NCBI GenBank assembly: GCA_026874595.1
Contig: CM049322.1
Coordinates: 59,021,886-59,085,885, forward strand
DNA from: Sipunculus nudus
Taxonomy: Eukaryota > Annelida > Sipuncula > Golfingiida > Sipunculidae
Reading direction: 5' to 3'
Length of the DNA stretch: 64,000 nt
Part shown: in pieces, positions 34,505 to 48,689 of the stretch
Layout of the letters: each line of letters opens with the position of its first letter
Numbering within the stretch: the stretch's first letter is position 1
Position numbers and translations under genes: made by a program
Notes under the pieces: model-generated
Told to the model about the DNA's origin: nothing
The model's input: only the letters and a program-made list of their open reading frames with translations
Databases searched by the model: none

Positions 34505-35369
34505 TTGAAGCACTACAACACAGAGGAATATCTGGCCACTGTTTTAGTTGTGATGCAATTGTATTCTCGCGAGATCAAGTTAACTTTATATGTATATCAT
34601 CATGCATAAACAAATTATAAAAGCGAAAGAGATTGGTGCAAAGTGTATTGATTGAATCTTAAACGTAAAAAGTAATGTTGTCAATACCATGACAACAATT
34701 GCAGTAGGGAAAGCCTAGACAACCAACATTTGTTATGAAGTCGTTCCTTTATATATTTATATGTAAGTATCTGAAATGTGTATATTAAATTTTCATGTTT
34801 TTAAGGTTCCTTTTTAATATAAGTTGTGAGTTTTCATAGTAGGCATTTTTCATTCCATGTTATTGCTAGTATCGTGGCTTTCAAAATAATCCAAAACTCG
34901 TATACGATGATGAAACAATCCTGCAGATTATGTCTACTCAACAAACTGTAACTTTCATTTGTTATCTATGTTGGATGCAGTTATGTAAAATTTAAATTGT
35001 TTCAGACATCACCCATATTCTCATAATAAATTAAATAACACTACCTATGTTAAACAAGAAAAACAAATACTCTGCAAGGAAAGATTGCCAGTGGCGGCCT
35101 AAATGACCCATGTCAATATTAAATATATTCTAAGTATGTCATAGAAGAATTGGCAGGTTTGGTCGTGCAGCTTAAGAAAATAACGCTAAACATAGTGTTA
35201 GACAGGGTTATTTTGTAGAGAAGATTTATATATTTAACAATGACAGAGATCCCGGTTCATCTGACTTGAAGACAGCAAAAAGGGAAAAGCAGACGCAGTA
35301 CGCACGGTCGAGGAAAGCTCCCTTTTGGGTACATTATCCTTAACATTAGAACGCTTGTAGTATGTCGTC

Positions 35370-38300
35370 AAGGTATACATGAATCATTAACATTGTGATA
35401 ATTTTACCTGGCTTGTCCAGCCCGAATAAATATTATATTTTCCAGATCGAAGATTTATAGTAAAATATGCTCTAATTATAAAATCTAGAATTGAAATATA
35501 TCTATTGAGAGCTATCTGCGTTATTAAATAAAACTCGCTATATATGAGCCCCGACTTGTGTAAAGTTATCAACTATGTATGCACATAACACGCACGTCAT
35601 ATAGTAATACATGATGTGGGATAAAAAACTATATAATAACACTAAGTATACACTTTTTCACTCTATGAAACTGCTCTTGAATATACATTGACCTTTATAA
35701 AGGCTGAATTTATCATATACGTGTCCTCACAAAAGACGATCGGGGGTCAATCATGGTCTACTAATGAGGAAACCAATGGGATATAGGAAATACATTGCGT
35801 ATAAAAAGTATGGTGGTCTTTCCAAGCAATAAAGATATATAGACTCAAGCGTAATTATTAACGGGCTGCCGCCTATATATCTTAAACAAGAGAGATACGA
35901 CGTATGTGAAATGTACATTATCAACAACATTGGCCGAGCGCTTCAAACCTTTTGGGATTCATATTCTAAAATAAAATGATCCGTTGTAAAACTTCTAAGT
36001 TATCAATTTAAATTTAATATGGGCTACAACATGTGTAAAGTAGTCGGCGAACAGGCCGGTCGCGTGACCTTATAAAAACCCGATCTTTCGTTTTTTTAGA
36101 TGTATTGTGGAAAATTCTCTAATTATATTCTCTAGAATTTAAATATATGCATGTAGAACATTCTGAGTTATTAACACATTCACTACAAAACCCATGTTCA
36201 CTGCCCAGTGGCGGGACCATACACATAGATCTCTGTATTCTGAAAAGCTTGTAATAAAACACCATGTTATATATTATATCCCATGCATATATAATGATCA
36301 TAATTTAATGATCAAAAGGGTTCCTTCTTTCAAGGGATTCCAAACGCTGAACATATGCTGGACATAAAGGAATAATCTTGTATAAATAATAATTTAATAA
36401 TAATAATTACTAACAATACAACAACTACTACTATTAATAAAGATAATACTAAATACCATTACTATAAATATTACTATTATAATTTTTATTATCGTAATTA
36501 TTATCTTAAATGAACTGTAGGGGCCTGAGACCCCCGGTAATTATTATTATTGAACCATTTTTGCTCAAAGCGCCAATAGATTCAGCATATCCTAAGCGAG
36601 GTTCTTAAGCAAATCTCTTTGGAAAGGTGAAATAAGGTCAAGGGGACCTAATTAATGCGAACTATGGGTCGAAAACGCACCTATCGAGTCAGACGGGCGC
36701 ACATTGTATTTACTAGTCTTTGCACCTTATAACGTTACATACACTGAAGCCTCTTGCAAATGTCGGTGGAACCTTAAAATTTTTTTCATGGTGGCTTATT
36801 TTAGGCAAGTTAACGGACAAAAAGCATATATATTAGCGCCAACCATTCAGACAGGACGGTAAAATTGTTGGACCTGGAAACTTCTTTTATGACATCTAAG
36901 TAGGGAGGTCCTTGAAACATACCTGGGGAACCCTGAGCAGCTATATTCCCTGTGTTATGGGGAATGATATTGCACCCAAGACATTGTTACAAATGCTCCA
37001 GTATTTGTGTAACTAATGTATTGGTTGCCTTGATTCTTTCTATGCATACTGATCATGGAGCCCATTTCTGCAGTGCATTGTGGGCGACCTTGATTTTTTG
37101 TTCTATTTTTGAAAACTTCAAATGAGGTAATCCGACTTTTCACTGGAAAAAAACCTAACGTTTAGACCTAGAAACTTCTACCTGTACAATCGATCTCCTA
37201 AGAATGATTATGAACACCCATGGAGTGAGTCAGGGCACAATCCTTTACGGTTCGAACTAGAACCTTTTGATATTGCATCCATATGGTAAGCCCTTTGTAA
37301 ATCTCCATTGAATACACTAATGAAAATGGGGTTCTGTGGACTATGTTATATGATCTCTTGGGAAACAAAACATGATTTTAGAGTGATTTGTACAACTGTT
37401 TTGCAGAAGGTTGAATATGAATGATTAAGATTAAGGTACATTAACAAGCAAATGTAGCGGAAGAAATATATGTTCAATTAAAATAATTGTGAAAAGCATA
37501 TTTTTACTTTGAGGTAAGTGTGGGACGGGATGCAAAAATCAATAATTCTCAATGGCACCGGATAATTCTAAGGTAGAGGATACAAGAGAATAATTAAAAT
37601 TAAATTAAAATTTAATAAAAATTAAAATTATGATAGTGCGAATGGCAGCTCATGTGGGCCACGGTGGTAATGCGATGTAAAAAAATTATTGAAAGCAAGT
37701 TTTGATCAGTTAATGTTTTCTTAACAACCTAAGTTAGGGTATTGATTGCACTGACATTCAGGTGTTTCATCCATACTGGTGCCGTTTTGTTGTTAACACA
37801 TTGCCTTTGGTCACTCCAGATATCAAAATCCACCCTAAATTTAAATAGCTATCTCTTGATGCCGTCATATACTCCCGAGCAAGGTGAAACACATTGTAAA
37901 TGTATATTAGTGCTCCCGTACTTGATTATGACAATGTCTATCAGGGCTATTTTTTTACTGCAAGGCTGCCATCCAACTCTTTAAGATTTACTTTATTTTA
38001 AAAATTTGACCATACTGAATGTTTGCGGCTGTAAACGCATTGTCTGTATTAAAACCTCAGACCATCGGTAATTATACATAGCTATGGAACTGTCAATTAT
38101 TATATATCAACCCCAGAATCAAAGTCGATTATGGCCATCTGAAAACCTAGGCTGGCTAGCAAAGGGTGTGGTTACCATGGGATTCATCTATTTTAATATC
38201 GTTCACATTAAACAGCCAAAATTTAATTTCAAATATTTCATTTTTGTTATTTCGAATGCATCTATTTCAATGATAATCACTGTTCTGTGGAGAAAAAATA

Positions 38301-38400
38301 ATTATCAGGTTATTGACACAAATTATGTCATTTTAAAGTGACCAGTATTTCTAAATATTTTTCGTCCCTATTTCTCAGGGTACATGCTTAGAAAGATTGA
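35370..38400. repeat. ~3 kb noncoding duplicated block, copy A
   Basis: Collinear with 42200-45680 in the same orientation. Landmarks run in the same order: agatcgaagattta, cgcacgtcat-tag-aatacatgatg, ttctctagaat, gggcctgagaccc, gcaaatctctttg-aa, gacaggacggtaaaa, tatattccctgtgttat, gcatactgatcatggag, aatcaaagtcgatt, and ctaggctggctag. No frame with a recognisable protein in either copy. Confidence 0.85.
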
Positions 38401-39300
38401 ATGAGGTGGGAAATCTTCTGTCAGCGCTCAGGCTGATATCTTAAAAAGACAGGGTTAATTACTGGGCTTTCATCTGAGCAGACATGATGTGGATAAAAAA
38501 GCATAACATTCCATTTTACAGAAAAAAACATAGTCCCTGATCAAGTTTAATATGCAGGTGCTCTTAACTCTCAAATATTCCTCAGTGACTTTCTGCAATT
38601 AACGTGTTTATTTTTATTTCTAATATTGTAAATGTATTATTGTCATGAAGTTAATCTATAAAATTAATTGTAAAATTTTCCCTTTTAGTCAAGCATTTAA
38701 GCCTCCTACTTGAAGAGCGTGTAGTGCTTCCAGAGATTGACGGAAAAAAATTACTCTGAAAATCAAAACATGATTTAAAATATACACATCATGATTTAGT
38801 AATGATTTAGTGAATGAAAGTGTATAATTTCTGAATTAGTACCTTTGTAAAGTTTATCAGCTTCGTTCAATCAATACATTTAATACCATTTAATACATTG
38901 CAGGGGTCCTTGTGATAAAAATTGATTGAATATTTGCAGTAATACATTCTTTTAATTAACAGTTTTATGGTTCAATATCTCATATATTAAATGTTTTTGG
39001 ATATACACCTGTGTTATATGAATTTTCACTTGTCTTTGTGAGATCTCTGGATCATTGTTTGAGATGCATTTTAATTGTGTTGATGATATCGCGACTTCAA
39101 ATAAGTTTAGAATTCACTTATTCAAACCTACATACGCTTAGTCTAACCGTTTGTGAATCGAGAATTATCATAAGAAGTAACGTTTATAAGTTCACAAATC
39201 GCTATCACAAATGACGGTGCACGGGAAAATATGACCTTATTTATTATTTCTTTGCATTACATCCCTTTAGAGAGACAAAGCGGAGTGACGCTACCCTTAT
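38401..39300. other. Unassigned AT-rich sequence
   Basis: No gene or repeat recognised. Confidence 0.4.
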
Positions 39301-39329
39301 GACCCTATAAACATAAATGGTCCTACATT

Positions 39330-39935
39330 GAAAACAAGGCTAAAGCGCCCTAGTAGAAACTGCAAAGTCATGTACATGAGCAGGAGTCCCAAGACCAAGC
39401 ACACCGAGGGTGTATGTCATAGCATATGTATGATATGTATAACCATCGTAGATGGCTACAAAGTAAAGGGTACTCGAACTTATATCAATGGTTATTTAAA
39501 GAATGCTTTAAACGATTGTAGAAAAAAGATGACTGCACAACACCTGTTTGAGGTAGCTTAATTTTTTTCCGAGGCCCCCTAGTGTCGCTCCAGATTTAAT
39601 ACCCCAGCATCCAGCATCGGTTTTTGGTGTGTTCGAAAGGGTGCTGAAGGCTACCCGCAGAATAGCAAGATGCCGCAGCCAGAGCAAGAGCAGGCAGCCA
39701 TCGAGGGCTGGTCGATCCGGTAGCCGTTCCGTCGGCAGAGCTTCCAAGGTCTCTCGCCGTGCTTCCAGAAACGCGCGCCGTGCCAACGGGAGCTCCACCA
39801 GAAGAGTAGCTGTCCGTCCCCAAGGCTCGTCCAACAAGCAAAGCCAAGAAGGATTCCCGCTTGTCTCGTCGTCTCTCAGGACCTCAGTTCGCATGACGAA
39901 GAGAAGCCTGTGTGCTTCGAAAGCTCGTGTGTAAG
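39330..39935 (+). pseudogene. Basic nuclear protein relic (protamine-like / linker histone-like)
   Basis: The first frame (to 39561) has MSRSPKTKHTEG, then a stretch ending GYKVKGTRTYINGYLKNAL. This resembles the winged-helix core of linker histones and bivalve protamine-like proteins. After a stop and frame change, 39629-39934 encodes a Ser/Arg-rich tail (RCRSQSKSRQPSRAGRSGSR; later RRASRNARRA). A third frame near 39820 gives ARPTSKAKKDSRLSRRLSG, also tail-like, so more than one frameshift is present. The tail is GC-rich in an AT-rich setting. The apparent first start at 39328 is TTG; the Met codons at about 39370-39384 are better candidates. Function and family are inferred from composition and a short motif. 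Confidence 0.45.
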
Positions 39936-39989
39936 TCAATCTAAAGGGCGACACTCTTTATCTTTACCTACGCCTCTATCACAGACTAA

Positions 39990-40036
39990 CACAGCAATAC
40001 CACACACACACACACACATTTATATATATATATATA
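39990..40036. repeat. (CA)n(TA)n microsatellite
   Basis: CA run passing into a TA run. Confidence 0.9.
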
Positions 40037-42199
40037 ATGATTATTATTAAAGAAAGAGACAGCCCGCTTGGTCACCGTGGTGATTAGATATAATAATTCT
40101 GATTACTTTTCATTTTTTCAGGTTTAATCAGCTGCAATGATTCTTTAAACCCAGGTACTTCATAAGTGAACGTTACACAAACAAAAAAGGAATTTCTAAA
40201 CTTTTGCCTTGCAGTGGTTACATTGATCTTTTTCCTGACAATTTTCATAGAAATAATCATATCTGTTCTCTAGTTTATCGGGATTTACACTTATAGTGGG
40301 ATAACAGACACATTTCAGACATAACCGCGAAAAGTATAAATTTTAAATTGTAAATTACAAAGCTAAAAATGTATATGTTTTGCAATCACGTAATAATTAA
40401 CATCCATTGTCCACCTGCCAATCTGATGAATATTTTTTTCCCTGATTATATTTGTATATACCTTTGTGAATGAATAACCCTGCATAACTCAATCCTTAGA
40501 TATGAAAAGCATTTTTAATATGTTAAAATGTTAAGGCTGCACATAGGTTGAATAGAAAAAAAATTACATGGGATGGACGAATAAACATATGTGTCTCTGT
40601 TGACACTTTACTCGACTGTCTCTCTCTACGTATGTAGTGTGAGTAAGTTGTGAAAGGAGGGAACACATAAAAATTAAAGTGCATACAAAGACCTGATATT
40701 TTAGTGGCGATAGGTAAATAAAGAGAATACCAATATTCCTATAAATATATTAAGATAAGCGGGTTTTTTAAGTTAAGAATTAGGGGTGGGTTTTATTAAG
40801 GGAAAGGTAGATTTGAATAATAATTAGTTCTTTTAATTTTTCTGACTGAAATAAGGCACTATAGATACACTTATTATCACTTAATATTTTCTCACAAGCA
40901 TTATTAAGAATCCGCGAAGCAGAGATACATGTTCTATCATTAAGATTTTATGCATAGAATTCATTCAATAGTCTTAACTTGATCAGGTTTTTTTTCTTTA
41001 TATCATGACAAGTGATAAGTACATTACAGATAAAAGTCAACGATTCATACCTGTGCCATATTGAAAAGGTCATTGAATAGGGAACAAAATAAAAACTGTA
41101 TCTGCCAATATCAGAGCAATGCGTTTACGCGACATTCCATGTCGCCACCACAAAATGGCTGAACGGACATCTTTGTGAAAACGGCTGCCCTGACGTATAG
41201 CGTTTTCATTCATTAGTGCAGGGATAACATTGTACTTTTGAACAATATGATCAAGAAAATCTGAAGCGAATCGTATAGTTGAATGACATATTTAAGAAAA
41301 TCAACATATATTTGACAAGACATTTGACAAGACATTTTGTTAGGTAATATTAGGCCAGGAACAGTCAACGAGAGTTCGGCAATTCAACTCAGTTAAAGGA
41401 GGTCAAAAGGTGAATACACCAAATAAGTTTCTTAATAACATTGCCTTCTTTGGCATGTACAATAATTCATTTTGTGTGGCCTAAGGGTTAAAATTTCCCC
41501 ACCTTCCTCAAAGAAAACTGAATATTCCTTTTATTCAGTATATGGTATATTTTGAATATTACTTATATTATATACAAAATACATGAAAAAATAATTATAA
41601 CAAACGTTTACAGAACTAGTGTATAAGAAAAAGGGATAATTCGTGTTTGACCCACTTGTCACAGGGGTCGATCAACTAAATCTGATAAGCATATTTTGTA
41701 CCATGAAAACATAAAAACCATATAATAATGCAAGAAGGAAAAAAACATGATGGATGTATATGCATAGTTACATTTAACCAAGAAAAATGTGTTAAGGTAA
41801 TTAAACATTCTTAATAAGTTAATAGATTTCCAAAAAGTTAAGTCAGAACATTCTTATCAGGGCCTAACTTACCTGCTAACATGACTTCGATATATCATGT
41901 ATAGAATGAAACATTTTACATCTATATAATTAAAATTTATATTAAAGAACATTTGAATTTATTCTACTCATACGATTATTTATGTCTATAAATGTCTTAA
42001 TGCCATCATTAAATCTTTAAATTCGCATATACTACTTGCCAGAATCTAATATTTTATCATACTATAAAAAATACAAAATTTATCAACAGTACTGAAAAAA
42101 ATATGACATTATAAAATTCATCTTGTTTTTTGGACCTGTCAATTAGAGGAATCGTTCGATCGAGAGAGAGAGAAAGCGAGAAAATTGTAGTTTATCGGC
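40037..42199. other. Unassigned AT-rich sequence
   Basis: No gene recognised. A short (GA)n lies near 42160-42180. Confidence 0.4.
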
Positions 42200-45100
42200 T
42201 AGGTATGGTAAAATATATAAACATTGTAATAATTTTACTGGGTTTGTCTTGCCTGCACCAATATTATATTACCGAGATCGAAGATTTATTACGGAATATG
42301 CTCTGATTTTAAACTCTATATTGAAATATATCCAACGAGAACTTTCTGAGTTATTAATCAAAACTCTCTATATTTGGGCCCCGACCTATGTAATGTGCTA
42401 TGTATGCATATAACACACACGTCATGTAGGAATACATGATGTGAGATAAAAGATGTATTATAACACTAATTATATACATTTTTTCCCCTCAGAACTGGTC
42501 GTTGGTATATATTACCATTTATGAATGCGTAGTTAATTGTATACGTGTCGTCACCCATCTGGCCAAAAAAGACGAACGGGTGTAACCACGGTCTCGAACT
42601 GGGGATACCACTTGAATACGTGAAATACACTATTCTGAACCAAAATATACTGGTCCTATCTCCACAATTTTTATAAATGATATAAAAGACTACTTTGAGT
42701 ATAAAAATGATGATGGTCGTTCCAAGCAATAATGAATTATAAACGCGCAAATATTATAGAGCTACGGCCTATATATAGAAACAAGTTAGGACGTATATGC
42801 ATTATCAACAATATAGGCCGATCGCCCCGAAATTTAAGAGATTCATAGTGTAATACCTTTTGATTATATCATTTAAAAAAATCATCCGTTGAACATCTTC
42901 TGGGTTATTAATTTGAATTAATAAAATAGTAAAATAGTCGGCGAACAGGTGGCGACAGCCGGTCGCATGACCCAATAAAATATGTCTTAGGTCAGACTCC
43001 GTATCAATCATATGACCGGATCTATCGTTTGTCTAAGAGTTACTTTGGAATTTTCTCTAAGTATATTCTCTAGAATTGAAATATATCCATTGCACTGCAC
43101 TGCCAAACCTCTGATAACCCCCAATGCCAGGGCCATACACAGGCCAAAGCAACCCTGAGAACTTAAATGGTATAAAGACTAGGTGCTTTGGACCTGACAA
43201 GAAAGTGCGACATGCGATAATACAGGGGCAATAAAAACTCACGGTAGGTTTGAAGTTGGACACTGAGCGAAATGACAAATCCCAGTCAGGATCACACAGC
43301 ATTTATATTCACACACGCACGAAAAGTAACCACCGGTTAAAATAAAGATTTGTATTGATTGTAAATGATGAAACAACTAAAACTAATATTATAATGTAAC
43401 TGTTAGCAATCATCTAGTTTTATGTGAGTATCACGTCATTATTTACAGGTTTTCAATACTCAAGTTCCATATATAAAATGTAATATACAGATTTTCATAC
43501 ACAAATAAAAGCATCGATGTGACCTCCTTCTTAGAGATGATTCTAAAATCCAGGGGCACCCTGGTAAACATTAAAATAAACAACATCCAACTGTGCATGA
43601 AAAAAAAAAACATATTAGATATAATATCCAATACATGACATGTGTAAATGATCAAAAAATCCCGGCTTCATAAATTTTTTTTTCAAGGGGTTTCAACCGC
43701 TGAACATATGCTAGAGGAATGATATTGTATAAATAATAGTAATAATAGTAAAACTACTACTTGCACCACTACTATTACTGCTACTACTACTACTACTACT
43801 AAACTATTATTATTTGTATAATCATTATCATAATCATTATTTTAAATCAACTGTTAGGGCCTGAGACCCACGATGCCTATTATTAAAGGACCATTGTTGC
43901 CGAACGCCCCAAAAGAGTAGGCAAATCCTAAACAAGGTTCCGAGCAAATCTCTTTTGAAATCTAAAAAAAGGTCAAGAGGACCAATATTACACACACAAC
44001 GGGACAAACACACGATTCTTTGCACCCAGAGAGTCAGACGGTGCACACATTTTATCCGCTAGTCTTAGAACCTTATAACGTAATATACACGGAAGCCTTG
44101 TGCAAATCCCCTCCTTGAAACCTAAAATTAGATCATTGTGGCTTATATTCAGCCTGCTACTGGCCAAATACATAAATTTAACTCCAGCCAGTCAGACAGG
44201 ACGGTAAAACTGTGCTGTGAGACTAAGATACTTCAATCCAGACATCTCAGCAGGGAGGTCCTTGAAACTTCTTGTGAACCCTGAACCCTATATTCCCTGT
44301 GTTATCGGGAATGATCTTGAACCCTAGGCATTGTTAAAAAAGCTCCAGTATCTGTGTACAAATGTATTGGTTGCCATGATTCTATCCATGCATACTGATC
44401 ATGGAGTGTATTCCTGCAGTGCCTTGTGGCGCCATCATTACTTTTTCTTTATTTTCAACACATTTTTACTCTATTTTATGAGTCCTCCAAACCAGTCTCT
44501 CACAGGCATGAGTAAGAGCACCCATTTAGCGAGTCAGAGCACACAACTTAACGATTGGACCTATAACCTTTTGACATGACATCCGAGTAAGTCTTTAGTA
44601 AATCTTCTTTGGATTCTGAAATTAAAATGGGTCACTGTGGACTATGCTATATGATCTGTATATACATGATATAAGAGTGATGTGTACAGCTGCTTCATAC
44701 ACCGTTGAAGTTGAAGCAATAATTAAGATTAAGGGTAATCAAAATCCAATGTGTCGGAAGAACTTTACTGACATTATAAATTATTATATTTTTTTAAAGT
44801 TTGCCAATTAAATATCATTGTGACAAAGTAAACTTTACTTTGAGGCATGTATTGGAATGAATGTAAAATTCAATAATGCACTCTTGAAACGGTCATTGTT
44901 AAAATGGTCTATACATGAGAATAAATACACCATGAAATTGCAAATGGCAGCTCATGTGGGCCATCGTGGCAATGCCACGTAAAAAGAAAAACATATTGAA
45001 AGCAAGTTTAGACCAGTTTATGTTTTCATAAGAAGCCAAGAAAGTAGATCGATTTGCTGCATTGACATTAAGGTGTTTCATCTATACTGCCGTTTTATTG

Positions 45101-45680
45101 CAGACATATTGCCTTTTGTTACTCCAGATATCAAAATCCTCCATAAATCAAAATTGCTTCCCCCTTAATGTCATTACACACTCCCGAGCAAGGTGCAAAA
45201 CACTATAAATGTATATAATTGCTACCTAACTTGTTTATTACAATGTCTATCAGGGCTATTTTTTTCACTGCACGGTTGCCATCCAACTCTCTAAGACTTA
45301 CTGTACTTGAATCATTTGATCACTCTGAAAGCATTGTCTGTATTTAAACCTCAAACCATCGGTAATTATACATTTCTATGGATCTGTCATAATTATATAC
45401 CAACCCCACAATCAAAGTCGATTGTGCCATCAGCAGACTAGGCTGGCTAGAAAATACTATGGTTACCATGGAACCTATCCTTTGTTTTAATCTCGTCCAC
45501 CTAAGATTCAAACAACCATAAAATAATATATTGCAAAGATAATCAATGTCCTGTCAAGAACGAATAATTATGCGGTTCTTGACACAAATAATGTCATAAT
45601 AAAGTAACCAGTATTTCTTAATATTTTTTTCATCCCCACCTGCCAGGGCACATGTTTAGGAAGATTAAATGTGAGATCAT
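42200..45680. repeat. ~3.4 kb noncoding duplicated block, copy B
   Basis: Mate of 35370-38400. Contains an (ACT)n stretch at about 43740-43810 where copy A has a more degenerate ATA/ACT stretch. Short + and - strand frames here have no domain and are not conserved in copy A. Confidence 0.85.
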
Positions 45681-45929
45681 AAATTTATTTACAAAGTTTA
45701 TCCTTCGTTTATGCATTTACGTTAACAGGGCTTAATGTGAAGAAAGAAGGAAAACAATGAATACCGACATGAATGACATAAATGGAGGCCAGTATTTGTT
45801 TTGTTCTATATGGTTTCCAAACAAAGTACACTTGTTTAAGGGGAAATGAAAAATTCATAGTCTCTCTCTGTTGTCAATTTTTGCCATATAGTTCTCCATT
45901 CTATCCCATGGGTACATGCAATGCTTTGT

Positions 45930-46365
45930 TGATAACGTGAGATATTCAAGCATTGCACGTTTATGTGATTGAAACGGGCGTAAGGACAAAGATTATAATA
46001 CTATTTAAAGATTGTTCTAAGCCGGTAAGCAAGTGGAACTATTAAAACTGTGCATGAAACAGAGAGATAAGAAAGGCCACATCCAGATAATGTGAGGTAT
46101 TCAAGCATTGCACGGTTATGCGTTTGGCAGGGTCGAAGGACAAAGGTTATGATTCTTTTTAAAGAGTGCCCTAGGCCGTTCAGAAAGTTTAAGAGTGTCA
46201 TAAACTATTTAAACTATGCATTAAACAAAGAGATTACAAAGGCCACATACAGATTAAGGAGATGTATTCGAGCATTGCACGTTTACGTGATAAACACGGG
46301 CGTGAGGACAAAGGTTATGATTCTATTTAAAGCGTGTCCTATACCGTTCAGCAAAATGAATGGGC
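45930..46365. repeat. ~160 bp tandem repeat x3
   Basis: attcaagcattgcacg recurs at 45943, 46099 and 46266 (one change). Each copy continues through aaggacaaaggttatgatt-ctatttaaag (variant) and cattaaacaaagagat. Periods of about 156 and 167 bp. Noncoding. Confidence 0.85.
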
Positions 46366-47764
46366 CATGCAGGGTTATTTTGGATTGGAGGATGGATGTG
46401 CTCTTTTAAATGCCCTTTTGTCCCATTGATCATTTCACAACAGACAACGGTGATTTTATCCTTTTATACTTTTTTTTGTTTTAATAATTTTCTTTCTGAT
46501 AGATATAACATTATTGAATCTTTCTGCATTTTCCAAAACGAATATTAATCTCTCTTTTAAATCAATCGGTACATTTATATTTTAACATTTTCTCTATTAA
46601 TTAGTAAAAAGTAAAAGATTACATACATTCACTGCTACTTCCTGGCGTGTTTTTTAAACACACACATACACATATACATATATCATATATATTTCCACAG
46701 TCAGAAGGTATATAGCATGTATATTTTGCACACTGGAATATATATATATATATATATATTTAAACCATATACATAAACTGAAAAATGAAAGTACCGTCGT
46801 TCGATGTTAGGGTTTATTGCAGTTTTTTATTTCATGAAATCAGTCCTAACCTGCCAAGCACAGCATGGACACGGATCAGTTCTCGGTGTCACGGAGTGTA
46901 CAGATAAACTGCTTTTGGTTACCCACGGTCTCTTGACATAACAGAGAGTGTACAGACAAATTCATTTGAATAAACAAGGCCTCTTACACCAGACACAGAG
47001 TGTAAAGACAAACTGCCTTTTTGGTTACCTATGGCCTCTTGACCAGACACAGAGTGAACAGACAAGCTGCTTTTGATATATACAAAGCCCTTTCGTAATA
47101 TGAATACAATCATTAGTTTAAATCAATTGTGTGATCTATTTCAACTGTTGGTTTATATAAATTACAGACACGTAATAATAAAAACATTAATGGTACAAAC
47201 AAAGAAACTTAAAAATACCCTTGACGTACTGATTCGAAATTCATTTTCTGACTTGTATATTTCAAAATTTATGCATCATACCAAATCATTTAAATTGGAC
47301 TGATTGTCAACATTTATATGGCACGTATTACATACATATGCACACGCAGTGTAAATACGCTAACAGTTGTTATCTTTACCTTCCAATTACAATCAGAATT
47401 TGACAACTATGCACGTGCATTTCACTCCCTAATTAGACCTCACACAGCCTTTGGCATTTGCCAGAGTCACCTAGTTTAAATTTGATATCTTACCAGACCG
47501 TTCATTTGGACGCGTGGTCCTGAGTCAAATCTCTCTTTGGAAGAGTACAGAGGGTCAACAAGACCTGCTATAATTGTAACGTAAAGCGCCAGCTCCCTGC
47601 AAGCTCGGTAAATTCATTTTAATTTTATTTTCTCTTTTATGACTTCGTTCGCAGCTACACGTCCTTTGTGTATTTTTGCTTACCATAAATTTATTTTGAT
47701 GTGCTACAAAGATGGAAATATTCACAATAGAAATTATAAGAGAAACCAAATATAGATGATAGTG
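46366..47764. other. Unassigned sequence with short internal repeats
   Basis: Between 46880 and 47070 the motif cagacacagagtg-acagacaa-ctgc recurs about four times (near 46895, 46945, 46990 and 47045), a degenerate ~50 bp minisatellite. A TA run lies at 46739-46759. No gene recognised. Confidence 0.5.
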
Positions 47765-47780
47765 TAATTTAATTATTATC

Positions 47781-48544
47781 AATTAATGCCAGGGGGCTAG
47801 CTGATTACAAAAAGAGGAGGGAGACATTTTATTGGTTGCAGAACAAGAAACATGCTATTATAATGATACAAGAAACACATAGTATAGAAAGAACAGAAAT
47901 TCAGTGGCGTGCAGAATGGGGGCACACGATGATCTGTAGCCATGGCAATAGTAACTCTAGAGGTGTTGCAATATTACTAATGAATCATGTTCAACACATA
48001 ATCCACACAAAAGACATTGATGTAAATGGTCGGTTCATTATATTAGACTGTACTATTGCTGGTATGCGTATGACTCTGGCTAATATTTATGCTCCAAATA
48101 ATGACACACCAGAATTTTTCCATGAAATATTAAAATAGAATTCTTGTGGGAGACTGGAACATGGTACTTAACTTAGCAAAGGACAAGAGTGGAGGAAGAA
48201 AGGTAACAAATAAACTAAGTCAAAAAGTGATACTAAACTATATGGAAGAAGCTGATTTAGTGGACATTTGGAGGTTTAAAAATCCAGAAGTTAAAAAATA
48301 TACATGGTCTAGAAAGCAGCCACAGCCAGTACACTGCCGCCTGGACTTCTTTGTGGTATCACAAGGTATAATTAATAACTGTGTGAACACAGACATTCTG
48401 CCAAACTACAAATCTGATCTCAGTGCAATAACTTTAGGCATACGAACTTCAGTAAACCAAAAGAGTCCTGGCTTGTGGAAATTAAACACTTCATTCTTAA
48501 AAGAAAATGATTATATAAAACTTATGAATAAATTAAAGATGTAG
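47781..48544 (+). pseudogene. APE-type endonuclease of the L1/Tx1-like LINE
   Basis: Motifs in order: INARGLADYKKRR, IIMIQETHS, GVAILLMN, LANIYAPNND, then after a frameshift ILVGDWNMVLN and a degraded C-terminal part with CRLDFF. Catalytic Glu (QETH) and the GDWN Asp/Asn are present. Confidence 0.85.
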
Positions 48545-48689
48545 TTGAAGAAAATCCAGGAACAAACCCACTGCTGCTGTGGGAAACCATGAAAATGTAC
48601 ATTAGAAGGGAAAGCATTAAATTTGGAATTGAGAAAGCAAGAAAAGGGAAAAATAAATACAAATACTTGAAAGAAAATTAAAAATCCTG

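Noticed and set aside
42540-42620. tRNA-like B box (AGTTCGAGACC on the - strand) within duplicated block B
   Set aside because: No A box or foldable arms around it, and the motif is not kept in block A.
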